A stretch of 21,183 bases of DNA from Clostridiales bacterium UBA4706 (GTDB taxonomy: Bacteria; Bacillota; Clostridia; Oscillospirales; Oscillospiraceae): the NCBI GenBank assembly GCA_002404605.1, contig DHKA01000008.1:5177-26359 (forward strand), given 5' to 3'. Under the pieces are notes generated by a model. It saw nothing but the letters and a program-made list of their open reading frames with translations. It was not told the DNA's origin and searched no databases. Positions 1 to 8,782 of the stretch are shown in pieces. Made by a program: the position numbers and the translations under genes. Positions within the stretch are counted from its first letter, which is position 1. Each line of letters opens with the position of its first letter.

Positions 1-1
1 A

Positions 2-865
2 ATGTTCAAACGAGTGATGGTGGGGGTCATCGGCATCCCCCTGCTGGTGCTGGTGCTGAGCTTCGCCCCGGTCTGGGCCACCATGCTGCTGATGATGGCC
101 CTCTGCGCCGTGGGGGCCCACGAGCTCCTGCACGCCGTGGGCGCGGCGGGGGACAAGTCCCTGACGGCCCTGACGGTGGGGATGGCGGGCCTGCTGCCCG
201 CCGCGGTCTATGCCCAGGGCTTTTACGGCATCGAGCTTCTGACCGCGGAGGGGGAGACCCTGCCCGGCGGGGAGCTGGCGCTGCCCATCCTGGCCCTCCT
301 CTTTGTGCTGGGGCTCTTCCTCCACGCCATCCTCCGCTACGGGAAGGAGGGGGCGGTGCCCTTCGCCCACCTGACGGCGGGCATCTTCGGGGGGATCATT
401 TTCCCGCTGATGCTCTCCTGCCTGCTGCGGCTCCGGATGGGAGACCACGGGACGGTGATGGTTTGGCTGCCCCTGGCCATCTCCTTCGGCAGCGATACCT
501 TCGCCCTTTTCGCGGGCATGGCCTGCGGAAAGCACAAGCTGGCCCCCCACGTGAGCCCGAAAAAGACCGTGGAGGGCGGCGTCGGCGGCCTGCTGGGCGG
601 CGTCATCGGGATGATTCTGCTCCACGCCATCGGGACCTGGGCGTTGGGGGAGAGCTTCCTCTCCTGGGGACAGATCCTGGCTCTGGGGCTCCTTGGCAGC
701 GTCATCGACCAGATCGGCGACCTGAGCTTCTCCGTCATCAAGCGGGAGTTCGGGGTGAAGGATTACGGAAAGCTCCTGCCGGGCCACGGCGGGGTGCTGG
801 ACCGCTTTGACAGTGTGACCTTTGTGGCGCCCTTTGCGTACCTTCTGGCGGCGCTGCTGGGATGA
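2..865 (+). CDS. cdsA: Phosphatidate cytidylyltransferase CdsA
   Basis: This integral membrane enzyme makes CDP-diacylglycerol from phosphatidic acid and CTP, the branch point for phospholipid synthesis. The 287-residue product is strongly hydrophobic, with many membrane segments. Residues 244-270 carry the complete CdsA family signature: an S-x-x-KR start, a KD pair, then PGHGG and LDRFD, which bind metal and substrate. The ATG lies one base into the window. The first residues (MFKRVMVGVIGIP) look like a normal CdsA N-terminus, so the gene is probably complete, although an upstream start cannot be excluded. It is the first visible gene of a cdsA-dxr-rseP-ispG-polC run; in relatives uppS usually lies just upstream. 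Gly and Arg codons favour GGG and CGG, unlike genes after about 2350. Confidence 0.95.
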   Translation: MFKRVMVGVIGIPLLVLVLSFAPVWATMLLMMALCAVGAHELLHAVGAAGDKSLTALTVGMAGLLPAAVYAQGFYGIELLTAEGETLPGGELALPILALLFVLGLFLHAILRYGKEGAVPFAHLTAGIFGGIIFPLMLSCLLRLRMGDHGTVMVWLPLAISFGSDTFALFAGMACGKHKLAPHVSPKKTVEGGVGGLLGGVIGMILLHAIGTWALGESFLSWGQILALGLLGSVIDQIGDLSFSVIKREFGVKDYGKLLPGHGGVLDRFDSVTFVAPFAYLLAALLG

Positions 866-887
866 TTTCAAGAATCGGGACGAGACT

Positions 888-2048
888 ATGACGAATACCA
901 TTGCGATACTGGGCTCCACCGGCTCCATCGGCCGCCAGACCCTGGACGTGGTCCGGGAGCTGGGGCTGCGCGTGGCAGCCCTGACGGCCAACGCCAGCGT
1001 GGAGCGGATGGAGGCGCAGGTGCGGGAGTTCCATCCCGCCCTGGCCGTCCTGACCGACGAGACTGCTGCGGCGGAGCTTCGGGTCCGTCTGGCGGACACG
1101 GAGACGAAGGTCCTCTCCGGGGAGGAGGGACTGCTGGCGGCGGCCACGCTGCCCCAGGCAGACACCGTCCTCACCGCCGTTGTGGGCATGGTGGGGCTGA
1201 AGCCCACCTTGGCCGCCATCCGGGAGGGCAAGCGCATCGCCCTTGCCAACAAGGAGACTCTGGTCTGCGCCGGGGAGCTGGTGATGGCCGCCGCGGACCG
1301 CTATGGCGCGGAGATCGTGCCGGTGGACAGCGAGCACTCCGCCATCTTCCAGTGCCTGCAGGGCTGCCGGGAGAGGGAAGAGGTCAAGAGGATCCTTCTC
1401 ACCTGCTCCGGCGGACCCTTCTATGGCCGGAAAGTGACGGAACTGCAATACGTGACAAGGGATGATGCTTTACGGCATCCCAACTGGAAAATGGGCGAAA
1501 AGATCACCGTGGACTGCGCCACGCTGATGAACAAGGGCCTGGAGGTCATCGAGGCCATGCGGCTCTACCGCCTGCCCCTCTCCCAGGTGGAGGTCCTGAT
1601 CCACCGGCAGAGCATCGTCCACTCCCTGGTGGAGTTCCGGGACGGGGCGGTGCTGGCCCAGCTGGGGACGCCGGACATGCGCCTGCCCATCCGCTATGCC
1701 CTGACCTGGCCGGAGCGGGCGGAGAGCAGCCTTCCGCCGCTGGATCTTCTCTCCTGCCCGCCCCTGACCTTCGCCGCACCGGACCGGGAGACCTTCCCCT
1801 GTCTGGCCCTGGCCGAGGGCGCCGCCCGGCGGGGCGGCACCGCCTGCGCCATCCTGAACGGCGCCAACGAGGCGGCGGTGGGGCACTTCCTCCGCCGGGA
1901 GATCGGCTTTCCGGATATCCCCCGGCTGGTGGCGGCGGCTCTGGAGCGGGTGCCGGCGCGGGACGACCCGGATCTGGAGGACATCCTGGCGGCGGACGCC
2001 GCGGCCCGGCGGGCCGTGGAGGCGGAAATTCTCAAAGGAGTTCAGTGA
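888..2048 (+). CDS. dxr: 1-deoxy-D-xylulose 5-phosphate reductoisomerase
   Basis: Dxr catalyses the first committed step of the MEP isoprenoid pathway, converting DXP to MEP with NADPH and a divalent metal. The product is 386 residues, normal for the family. The NADPH-binding GSTGSIG motif is at residues 9-15. The metal-binding VDSEHSA and NKGLEVIEA motifs are both present in the middle of the protein. I chose the ATG at 888 because the GSTGSIG motif follows at the usual distance. An in-frame start at 822 would overlap cdsA and add residues with no family match. The Shine-Dalgarno is weak (GGGACGAG), suggesting coupling to cdsA 22 bases upstream. With ispG two genes on, the operon carries two steps of isoprenoid precursor synthesis. 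Arg is written mostly as CGG. Confidence 0.95.
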   Translation: MTNTIAILGSTGSIGRQTLDVVRELGLRVAALTANASVERMEAQVREFHPALAVLTDETAAAELRVRLADTETKVLSGEEGLLAAATLPQADTVLTAVVGMVGLKPTLAAIREGKRIALANKETLVCAGELVMAAADRYGAEIVPVDSEHSAIFQCLQGCREREEVKRILLTCSGGPFYGRKVTELQYVTRDDALRHPNWKMGEKITVDCATLMNKGLEVIEAMRLYRLPLSQVEVLIHRQSIVHSLVEFRDGAVLAQLGTPDMRLPIRYALTWPERAESSLPPLDLLSCPPLTFAAPDRETFPCLALAEGAARRGGTACAILNGANEAAVGHFLRREIGFPDIPRLVAAALERVPARDDPDLEDILAADAAARRAVEAEILKGVQ

Positions 2049-3125
2049 ATGAGCGTGTTCTTGGCGAAAGTTCCCTATATCCTGGCGGCCATCCTGGTCT
2101 TCGGCGTGCTGATTGCCGTCCATGAGCTGGGCCATTTCCTGGCGGCGAAGCTCTGCGGCGTCCAGGTCAACGAGTTCTCCATCGGCATGGGTCCCTGCCT
2201 CTGGAAGCGCCAGAAGGGGGAGACCCAGTACTCCTGGCGTCTGCTCCCCATCGGCGGCTTCTGCGCCATGGAGGGAGAGGAGGAAGCCTCGGACGATCCG
2301 AGAGCGTTCAATAACCAGAGCGTCTGGCACCGCCTTCTCATCCTTGTCGCGGGCGCGGCGATGAACTTTCTGCTCGGGCTCCTGCTTGTCATCATCCTCT
2401 ATGCCGGCGCGGGCGGCTTCAACAGCCCCGTCATCGCCGGCTTTGCCGACGGCTGCCCATATGAGGGCACGCTGCAGGTCGGTGACGAGATCCACCGCGT
2501 GAACGGCGAGCGGATCTTCTTCACCGGCAACTTCATCCAGTACGCCTCCGCCGACGAGGACGGGGATCTCGATCTCGTCATTGTCCGCGACGGAAAGCGG
2601 ATCGAACTCGATAACTACCACATGGTGCCCGTGGATTACGAGGTGAACGGGCAAACCGTGAAAAAATACGGCGTCAACTTTACGATTGCCGCGCCCACGG
2701 TCGGAAATGTGCTGAAATACTCCTTCTACAACTGTCTGGACTTCGTGCGCATGGTGCGCGCGGGACTCGTGCAGCTCTTCACCGGGCAGGCGTCGATGTC
2801 GGATATGACCGGCGTCGTCGGCATGGTGGACATCATCAATGAGACCGGGCAGAGCGCGCAGTCCACGTCGGAAGGCATTGCGAACGTCGTGTTCCTCGTG
2901 GCGTTTATCGCCGTGAACCTCGCGGTGATGAATCTTCTGCCGCTCCCGGCGCTCGACGGCGGTCATATCCTGACGCTCCTTTTGAGTGCGCTCTTTGAGA
3001 AGATCACCGGGAAAAAGCCCGACCCGCGCATTGAGGGCTATATCCACTACATCGGTCTGCTGCTCCTGCTCGGGCTGATGGTGCTTTTGATGTACAACGA
3101 TATTGTGAGGATCATTCGCCGATGA
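2049..3125 (+). CDS. rseP: Site-2 intramembrane zinc metalloprotease RseP/RasP family
   Basis: This membrane protease cuts substrates within the bilayer; family members process anti-sigma factors and signal peptides. The product is 358 residues. The zinc-binding HELGH motif is at residues 25-29 in the first membrane helix. The second catalytic motif NLLPLPALDG is at residues 295-304. A single PDZ-like domain lies at roughly residues 120-200, as in Gram-positive RasP, and a C-terminal membrane helix follows. The ATG directly follows the dxr stop, with a strong AAAGGAG at 2034-2040 inside dxr. The stop overlaps the ispG start (ATGA). Codon choice changes within this gene, from the CTG/CGG/GGG-rich style of cdsA and dxr to a CTC/CGC/GCG-rich style, at about 2290-2350. 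The protein itself appears intact across that point. Confidence 0.94.
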   Translation: MSVFLAKVPYILAAILVFGVLIAVHELGHFLAAKLCGVQVNEFSIGMGPCLWKRQKGETQYSWRLLPIGGFCAMEGEEEASDDPRAFNNQSVWHRLLILVAGAAMNFLLGLLLVIILYAGAGGFNSPVIAGFADGCPYEGTLQVGDEIHRVNGERIFFTGNFIQYASADEDGDLDLVIVRDGKRIELDNYHMVPVDYEVNGQTVKKYGVNFTIAAPTVGNVLKYSFYNCLDFVRMVRAGLVQLFTGQASMSDMTGVVGMVDIINETGQSAQSTSEGIANVVFLVAFIAVNLAVMNLLPLPALDGGHILTLLLSALFEKITGKKPDPRIEGYIHYIGLLLLLGLMVLLMYNDIVRIIRR

Positions 3126-4171
3126 ACAGAAAGATCACAAAAACCATCCACGTCCGCGGCGTGCCCATCGGCGGCGGGAATCCCATTCCCGTGCAGTCGA
3201 TGACGAACACGCACACGGACGATGTTGCCGCCACGCTCGCGCAGCTCCGGCGGTTGGAAGCCGCGGGCTGTGAGATCGTGCGTCTCGCCGTGCCCAACCA
3301 GCTCGCCGCGCGAGCCCTCCCGGAGATACGGCGCGGCACCGAGCTGCCGCTCGTGGCGGATATCCATTTTGATTACCGGCTCGCGCTGGCCGCGGTGGAG
3401 GCGGGCTTTGATAAGATCCGCATCAACCCCGGCAACATCGGCTCTCCGGAGCGGGTGCGCATGGTGGCGGACGCCTGCCGCGACCATGGCGTTCCCATCC
3501 GCGTCGGCGTAAATTCCGGCTCGGTGGAAAAGGGGCTGCTGGAAAAATACGGCCTTTGCGCCAGATCCCTCTGTGAGAGCGCACTCGGCCATGTGAAGCT
3601 CCTCGAAGACTGCGGCTTTGAGGATATCTGTATCAGCGTCAAGGCGAGCGATGTCGCCATGACGGTGGAGGCCAACCGTCTGCTCTCGACGCTGTGCGAT
3701 TATCCGCTGCACATCGGCGTAACGGAGGCCGGGACGAAGGAACGCGGCATTTTGAAATCTGCCGCGGGCATCGGCTCCCTGCTGCTCGACGGCATCGGCG
3801 ACACGATCCGCATCTCCCTCACCGACGCGCCCGAGGAAGAGGCGCACGTGGGCGGGGAGCTTCTGCGCGCGCTGGGGCTGCGCTCCGGCGTGCAGTTCGT
3901 GTCCTGCCCCTCGTGCGGGCGGACGGAGTACGATCTCATCGGCACGGCCAAGACGGTCGAGGCACGGCTGCGCGATAAGCCGTGGAACATCACGGTCGCC
4001 GTGATGGGCTGCGTTGTGAATGGTCCGGGCGAAGCGTCCCACGCCGATTACGGCATTGCCGGCGGCAAGAGCGAGGGCGTCATCTTCAAGCACGGCGAGC
4101 CGGTGGCGCGCGTAGCGTCGGACAAGCTCGCGAACGCGCTCGTGGAACTTATTGAAAGAGAGAACCAATAA
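3122..4171 (+). CDS. ispG: 4-hydroxy-3-methylbut-2-en-1-yl diphosphate synthase IspG (GcpE)
   Basis: IspG is the 4Fe-4S enzyme that reduces MEcPP to HMBPP late in the MEP pathway. The 349-residue product has the two-domain bacterial form: a TIM barrel followed by the iron-sulfur domain. The three cluster cysteines are visible: C262 and C265 in SCPSCGR, and C297 in GCVVNGPGE. The glutamate E304 of that last motif corresponds to the fourth cluster ligand seen in family structures. The N-terminal part carries the typical VQSMTNTHT stretch. The ATG overlaps the rseP stop by four bases (ATGA), so translation is probably coupled. polC starts three bases after its stop. Confidence 0.96.
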   Translation: MNRKITKTIHVRGVPIGGGNPIPVQSMTNTHTDDVAATLAQLRRLEAAGCEIVRLAVPNQLAARALPEIRRGTELPLVADIHFDYRLALAAVEAGFDKIRINPGNIGSPERVRMVADACRDHGVPIRVGVNSGSVEKGLLEKYGLCARSLCESALGHVKLLEDCGFEDICISVKASDVAMTVEANRLLSTLCDYPLHIGVTEAGTKERGILKSAAGIGSLLLDGIGDTIRISLTDAPEEEAHVGGELLRALGLRSGVQFVSCPSCGRTEYDLIGTAKTVEARLRDKPWNITVAVMGCVVNGPGEASHADYGIAGGKSEGVIFKHGEPVARVASDKLANALVELIERENQ

Positions 4172-4174
4172 TTC

Positions 4175-7100
4175 ATGGCACAGGAAGTAAAATTTCTGGA
4201 TATGTTCGGCTGCTGCGCATCCCTGCGGGACAAGTGCGGCGGGCTGGAGCTGGCAAAGGTGCAGAATGTCCTCGTCTCGCGCGAAAAGCGGACGATGGAC
4301 ATGTCCGTCACGTTCGCCGCGCCCGGCACGTCCGCCGATATCGCCATGCTCGAATGGCGCATCGCGGCGGAATACGGGTTTGCGCGGGTGAAGATCACCG
4401 GCAATACGTCTGCAGCGGCCCCGGCGGAGAAGAAGGCCGCGCCGCCGAAAAAGGAGGTAAAGTCCGCGACGAAAAAAGCGGAGAACGGCGACGTCCTCTT
4501 CGGCAAGCTGCCGAAGGACAACCACAGAACCGATATCTCCGAGCTGACGCTGCAATCCGGTACGGTGAGCGTGACGGGCAAGGTCTTTGCCGTGGACAGC
4601 CGGAAAATACAGAAAACGAACGCCGCGGTGCTGAGCTTCGACATGACCGACTATACCGGCAGCATCCATGTTTCCAAGTACATCCGCCAGGGCGACGATC
4701 AGTCGATCCTCGATAAGATCCGCGTCGGCGACTATCTTACGGTGCGCGGCGACGTGATCTTCAACCGCTACGATAACGACATGGCGATCGACGTCGCCGC
4801 CATTGCGAAGGAAACGGTCCCGCAGCGGCAGGACACCGCCGAAGGGGACAAGCGCGTGGAGCTCCACCTTCATACGCGCTACTCCACGCTCGACGCGCTC
4901 ACCGACCCGACCGCCGCAGTGAAAACGGCGGCCCGCTGGGGTCACCGCGCCATCGCCGTGACCGACCACGGCGTAGCGCAGGCGTTCCCGGAATTCTGGC
5001 ACGCGGGCGCCAAGTGCGGCATCAAGGTCATTTACGGCGTGGAGGGGTACTACATCAACGATGTAGACGACCTTCTCGCTGTCCACGGGGAGAGCGATCT
5101 CCCGCTCGATACCGACTTTGTCGGCTTTGATATCGAAACGACCGGTCTGGACAGCCATATTCACCGCATCACCGAGATCGGTGCGGTGCGCGTGGAAAAT
5201 GGCGTCGTGACGAAGAGCTTTCAGACGTTCGTCGATCCCGGCATGCCCATCCCGCCCGAGATCGTGCAGCTCACCGGCATCACCGACCGGGATGTGTACG
5301 GCGCGCCGGGTGAGGCGGAGGCCGTGCGCGCGTTTCTGGACTTTGTTGGCGATCTCCCGCTCGTGGCGCACAATGCCGCTTTTGATATCGGCTTCATCAC
5401 CGCCGCGGCAAAGCGCAGCGGGCTGGCATTTGACCCTGTGTACATCGATACGCTCCCCATCGCGCAGGCACTGATGAAGCAGCTCAAAAAATTCAAGCTC
5501 GATATCATCTCCAACGCGCTGGGGCTGCCGGACTTCAACCACCACCGCGCGAGCGACGACGCCGCCGTGTGCGCGCGTATCTTCACAACGCTCCGTCCGC
5601 GGCTTGCGGACAAGGGCGCAAAAACTCTCTCGGATGCCGGAGCGCTCGTGGCGGAGCTGCGCAAAAACGATGCCCGCCGCCCACGCCACATCACGCTGCT
5701 CGTGCAGAACAAGGTAGGACTGAAAAATCTCTACGAGCTCATCTCCAAATCGCATCTGGAGCACTTTAAGAAAAGCCCCGTCATTCCGAAGAGCCTTCTG
5801 ATGCAGTACCGCGAGGGGATCCTCATCGGCTCGGCATGCGAAGCGGGCGAGATCTTCGACGCCGTCGTGCGCAATCGGAGCGATGCCGAGCTTGACCGGC
5901 TCGCGGCGTTCTACGATTATTTTGAGATCCAGCCGCTCTGCAACAACCACTTTCTCATCAACGACGGCAAGGCGCGCGACGAAGAGGACCTGCGCGAATT
6001 CAACCGCCGCGTTCTCGCGCTGGGCCGGCGGCTCGGAAAGCTCGTCGTTGCGACCGGCGACGTGCATTTCCTCGAACCGGAGGATGAGATCTATCGCCAT
6101 ATCCTTATGGCGTCGCGCAAGTTCCCGGACGCGGACAAGCCCCTGCCGCTCTATTTCAAAACGACCGAGGAAATGCTCAAGGAGTTCTCGTATCTCGGCG
6201 AGGCGGACTGCCGCGACGTCGTCGTCACCGCGCCGAACGCCATTGCCGACAGCGTGGAGAGCTTTGAGCTGCTGCCAAAGGACCTGTTCCCGCCGTCCAT
6301 TCCGCACGCCGCGGAGGATCTGGAGCGCATGGTGTGGGACAAGACCCACGAGCTTTACGGCGAAAACCCGCCGGAGCTCGTCACAACGCGTATCAAAGAA
6401 GAGCTGGACGCCATTCTGGGCCGTCACTACGAGGTCATTTACATGTCCGCACAGAAGCTCGTGCAGAACTCGCTCGAGCACGGCTACCTCGTCGGCAGCC
6501 GCGGAAGCGTCGGCTCCTCCATGGTCGCGTACATGTCCGGCATTACGGAGGTCAACTCCCTTCCGCCGCACTACCGCTGTCCGAAATGCAAATTTACCGA
6601 TTTTGAAAACGTGTTCATGCCGAACGGCGATAAGTACGGCTGCGGCGCGGATATGCCGGACCGTACCTGCCCCGTGTGCGGCGCGAAGCTCGCCAAGGAC
6701 GGCTTTGATATCCCGTTCGAGACGTTCCTCGGCTTCGGCGGCGACAAGGTCCCCGATATCGATCTGAACTTCTCCGGCGAATATCAGGCGAACGCCCACA
6801 AATATACCGAAGAGCTGTTCGGCCGCGACCACGTATTCCGCGCCGGTACGATCGGCACACTCGCGGAAAAGACGGCCTACGGCTATGTGAAAAAGTATCT
6901 CGAAGAGCGCGGCATGACCGTTTCCAAGGCGGAGGAAAACCGTCTCGCGGCGGGCTGCGTCGGAGTAAAGCGCACGACGGGCCAGCACCCCGGCGGCCTG
7001 GTCATCATCCCGCAGGATAAGGACGTCACGGATTTCTGCCCTGTGCAGCACCCCGCGGACGACGCGACCGGCGGCATCATCACCACGCACTTTGAATATC

Positions 7101-8218
7101 ACAGCATGGAGGCAAACCTCCTGAAGCTCGACGAGCTCGGCCACGATGACCCGACGATGATCCGTATGCTGGAGGACGCCACCGGCGTCAATGCCCGCGA
7201 GATCCCGCTCGACGATCCGGAGACCATGCGCATCTTCACCTCACCCGAGCCGCTCGGCATCCCGGACGGCGACCCGATCGTCGGTCACACCGGCACGATC
7301 GGCGTGCCGGAGTTCGGCACGGCGTTCACGCGCCAGATGCTTGTGGACACGCAGCCGCACGAGTTTGCCACGCTCGTCCGTCTGTCGGGCTTCTCGCACG
7401 GCACGGACGTGTGGGCCGGCAACATCCACGACATCGTCGTCAACGGCATCGCGCCGACCGACAAATGCGTCGGCTGCCGAGACGATATCATGCTCTACCT
7501 CATCGACATGGGCATGGAGCCGAAGCGCGCGTTCAAATTCATGGAGGCCGTGCGTAAGGGCGCCATCCACAAGGGCAAGCCGTGGCCGGACGGCATTGTG
7601 GAAGAGATGCAGCAGCTCGGTGTGCCGGAGTGGTGGATCGAATCCTGCCGGAAGATCCAGTACCTGTTCCCGAAGGCGCATGCGGTCGCGTATGTCACGA
7701 TGGCGTTCCGTATCGCGTGGTTCAAGGTGCACGAGCCGCTCGCGTACTACAGCGCGTATTTTTACCGCCGCAGCCAGAAGGACGGCTTTGACGCGGAAAG
7801 CATGCTGCAGGGCATTGACAAATGCCTTGCAAAGATCAACGCCATCCGCCGCAACCCGAACGCGACGGCGAAGGAAGAGGATCTTCTCACCACGCTTGAG
7901 GCGGTATACGAATTCTACCGGCGCGGCTTTACCTTTGCGCCCATCGATATCTACAAGTCCGATTCCTACAAATTCCTTATCGAGGACGGCTGCCTGCGTC
8001 CGCCGTTCGTGGCCATCTCCGGTCTTGGCGGCTCGGCGGCGGAGGATCTCAAGCGCGCGCAGGATTCCGGCGCGAAGTTCGTCTCCATCGACGACATTTC
8101 CGACGCCTGCCCCAAGGTGAGCGCCGCCCACCTGGACATGCTGCGCAAGCTCGGCGCGCTCGGCGATCTGCCGGAGACCCGGCAGGTGAGCCTCTTTGAC
8201 GCTTTCGGCGAAATGTAA
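4175..8218 (+). CDS. polC: DNA polymerase III alpha subunit, PolC type (Gram-positive replicase)
   Basis: PolC is the replicative DNA polymerase of low-GC Gram-positive-type bacteria. In order the 1347-residue product shows an N-terminal domain, a Lys/Ala-rich linker (about residues 85-110), an OB fold (about 120-215), a PHP domain beginning at VELHLHT (228-234), and an inserted DEDD 3'-5' proofreading exonuclease starting at D319 and E321 (FDIETTGLD). It continues with a structural zinc site (C802, C805, C832, C835) and the polymerase palm with catalytic PDIDLNF (D861 and D863). It is somewhat shorter than the about 1437 residues of Bacillus PolC, mainly at the N-terminus. No intein or frameshift is visible. 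The start is three bases after ispG and its Shine-Dalgarno is weak, which fits coupled translation. Confidence 0.97.
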   Translation: MAQEVKFLDMFGCCASLRDKCGGLELAKVQNVLVSREKRTMDMSVTFAAPGTSADIAMLEWRIAAEYGFARVKITGNTSAAAPAEKKAAPPKKEVKSATKKAENGDVLFGKLPKDNHRTDISELTLQSGTVSVTGKVFAVDSRKIQKTNAAVLSFDMTDYTGSIHVSKYIRQGDDQSILDKIRVGDYLTVRGDVIFNRYDNDMAIDVAAIAKETVPQRQDTAEGDKRVELHLHTRYSTLDALTDPTAAVKTAARWGHRAIAVTDHGVAQAFPEFWHAGAKCGIKVIYGVEGYYINDVDDLLAVHGESDLPLDTDFVGFDIETTGLDSHIHRITEIGAVRVENGVVTKSFQTFVDPGMPIPPEIVQLTGITDRDVYGAPGEAEAVRAFLDFVGDLPLVAHNAAFDIGFITAAAKRSGLAFDPVYIDTLPIAQALMKQLKKFKLDIISNALGLPDFNHHRASDDAAVCARIFTTLRPRLADKGAKTLSDAGALVAELRKNDARRPRHITLLVQNKVGLKNLYELISKSHLEHFKKSPVIPKSLLMQYREGILIGSACEAGEIFDAVVRNRSDAELDRLAAFYDYFEIQPLCNNHFLINDGKARDEEDLREFNRRVLALGRRLGKLVVATGDVHFLEPEDEIYRHILMASRKFPDADKPLPLYFKTTEEMLKEFSYLGEADCRDVVVTAPNAIADSVESFELLPKDLFPPSIPHAAEDLERMVWDKTHELYGENPPELVTTRIKEELDAILGRHYEVIYMSAQKLVQNSLEHGYLVGSRGSVGSSMVAYMSGITEVNSLPPHYRCPKCKFTDFENVFMPNGDKYGCGADMPDRTCPVCGAKLAKDGFDIPFETFLGFGGDKVPDIDLNFSGEYQANAHKYTEELFGRDHVFRAGTIGTLAEKTAYGYVKKYLEERGMTVSKAEENRLAAGCVGVKRTTGQHPGGLVIIPQDKDVTDFCPVQHPADDATGGIITTHFEYHSMEANLLKLDELGHDDPTMIRMLEDATGVNAREIPLDDPETMRIFTSPEPLGIPDGDPIVGHTGTIGVPEFGTAFTRQMLVDTQPHEFATLVRLSGFSHGTDVWAGNIHDIVVNGIAPTDKCVGCRDDIMLYLIDMGMEPKRAFKFMEAVRKGAIHKGKPWPDGIVEEMQQLGVPEWWIESCRKIQYLFPKAHAVAYVTMAFRIAWFKVHEPLAYYSAYFYRRSQKDGFDAESMLQGIDKCLAKINAIRRNPNATAKEEDLLTTLEAVYEFYRRGFTFAPIDIYKSDSYKFLIEDGCLRPPFVAISGLGGSAAEDLKRAQDSGAKFVSIDDISDACPKVSAAHLDMLRKLGALGDLPETRQVSLFDAFGEM

Positions 8219-8233
8219 AGGAGAGATAGCAGA

Positions 8234-8782
8234 ATGAAACTGATGATCGCGTCTGACCTGCACGGCTCGGCGTATTATACGCAGGCGCTGCTGGGCCGCC
8301 TTTCCGAGGAAGCGCCCGAAAAGCTCGTGCTGCTCGGCGACATACTCTACCACGGCCCGCGCAACGCTCTCCCGCGCGATTACGACACGAAAAAGTGCGC
8401 CGCCATGCTCAACGCGCTGGAAAAAGCGCCGCTGTGCATCCGCGGCAACTGCGACGGGGAAGTGGACCAGATGGTATTGAACTTCCCCGTGCTCGCGGAC
8501 TTCGCCGCCGTGTTCGCGGACGGGTACACCCTGTATCTCACGCATGGCCACCATCTCGACGAGGCGTCCAAAGCCGCCGCCCCCGGCGACATCGTGCTCT
8601 ACGGACACACCCACATCCCGGCGTTCGAGCGGAAGAACGAAAAATATTATGTAAACCCCGGCTCCGTATCCATCCCGAAGGAAGAAAGCCGCCACAGCTA
8701 TATGCTTTGGGAAAACGGCGTTTTCACCTGGAAGGACGTGGAGACCGGCGAGACCTGGCGCACGGAGCGCATAGAGAAATGA
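8234..8782 (+). CDS. yfcE: YfcE/MJ0936-family metallophosphodiesterase
   Basis: This is a small calcineurin-like phosphoesterase that hydrolyses phosphodiester model substrates with two metal ions; the natural substrate of the family is unsettled. The 182-residue length matches E. coli YfcE. All metal-site motifs are seen: D8-x-H10, G35-D36, GNCD (N72 to D74), H104-G-H106 and GHTH (H125, H127). The start follows a strong AAAGGAG at 8217-8223, fifteen bases after the polC stop. Its stop overlaps the next ATG (ATGA), so it belongs to the same transcription unit as polC and the alkD-like gene. The gene symbol is given by family resemblance only. Confidence 0.9.
   Translation: MKLMIASDLHGSAYYTQALLGRLSEEAPEKLVLLGDILYHGPRNALPRDYDTKKCAAMLNALEKAPLCIRGNCDGEVDQMVLNFPVLADFAAVFADGYTLYLTHGHHLDEASKAAAPGDIVLYGHTHIPAFERKNEKYYVNPGSVSIPKEESRHSYMLWENGVFTWKDVETGETWRTERIEK

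Noticed and set aside
822..887. Upstream in-frame start for dxr
   Set aside because: It overlaps the end of cdsA, and the extra 22 residues precede the normal Dxr N-terminus.
1470..3047. Long minus-strand frame opposite dxr and rseP, and a similar one at 7241-8791
   Set aside because: Same codon-bias shadow effect; the plus-strand genes carry full catalytic motifs.
3047..7144. A 1365-codon open frame on the minus strand opposite ispG and polC
   Set aside because: It is the mirror of well-conserved ispG and polC. The codon bias of this GC-rich strand avoids the triplets that would make antisense stops. The translation has no recognisable domain and no ribosome site.
4175..8218. Possible intein or inserted element in polC
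   Set aside because: The domains follow each other without a break and the product is, if anything, shorter than Bacillus PolC.
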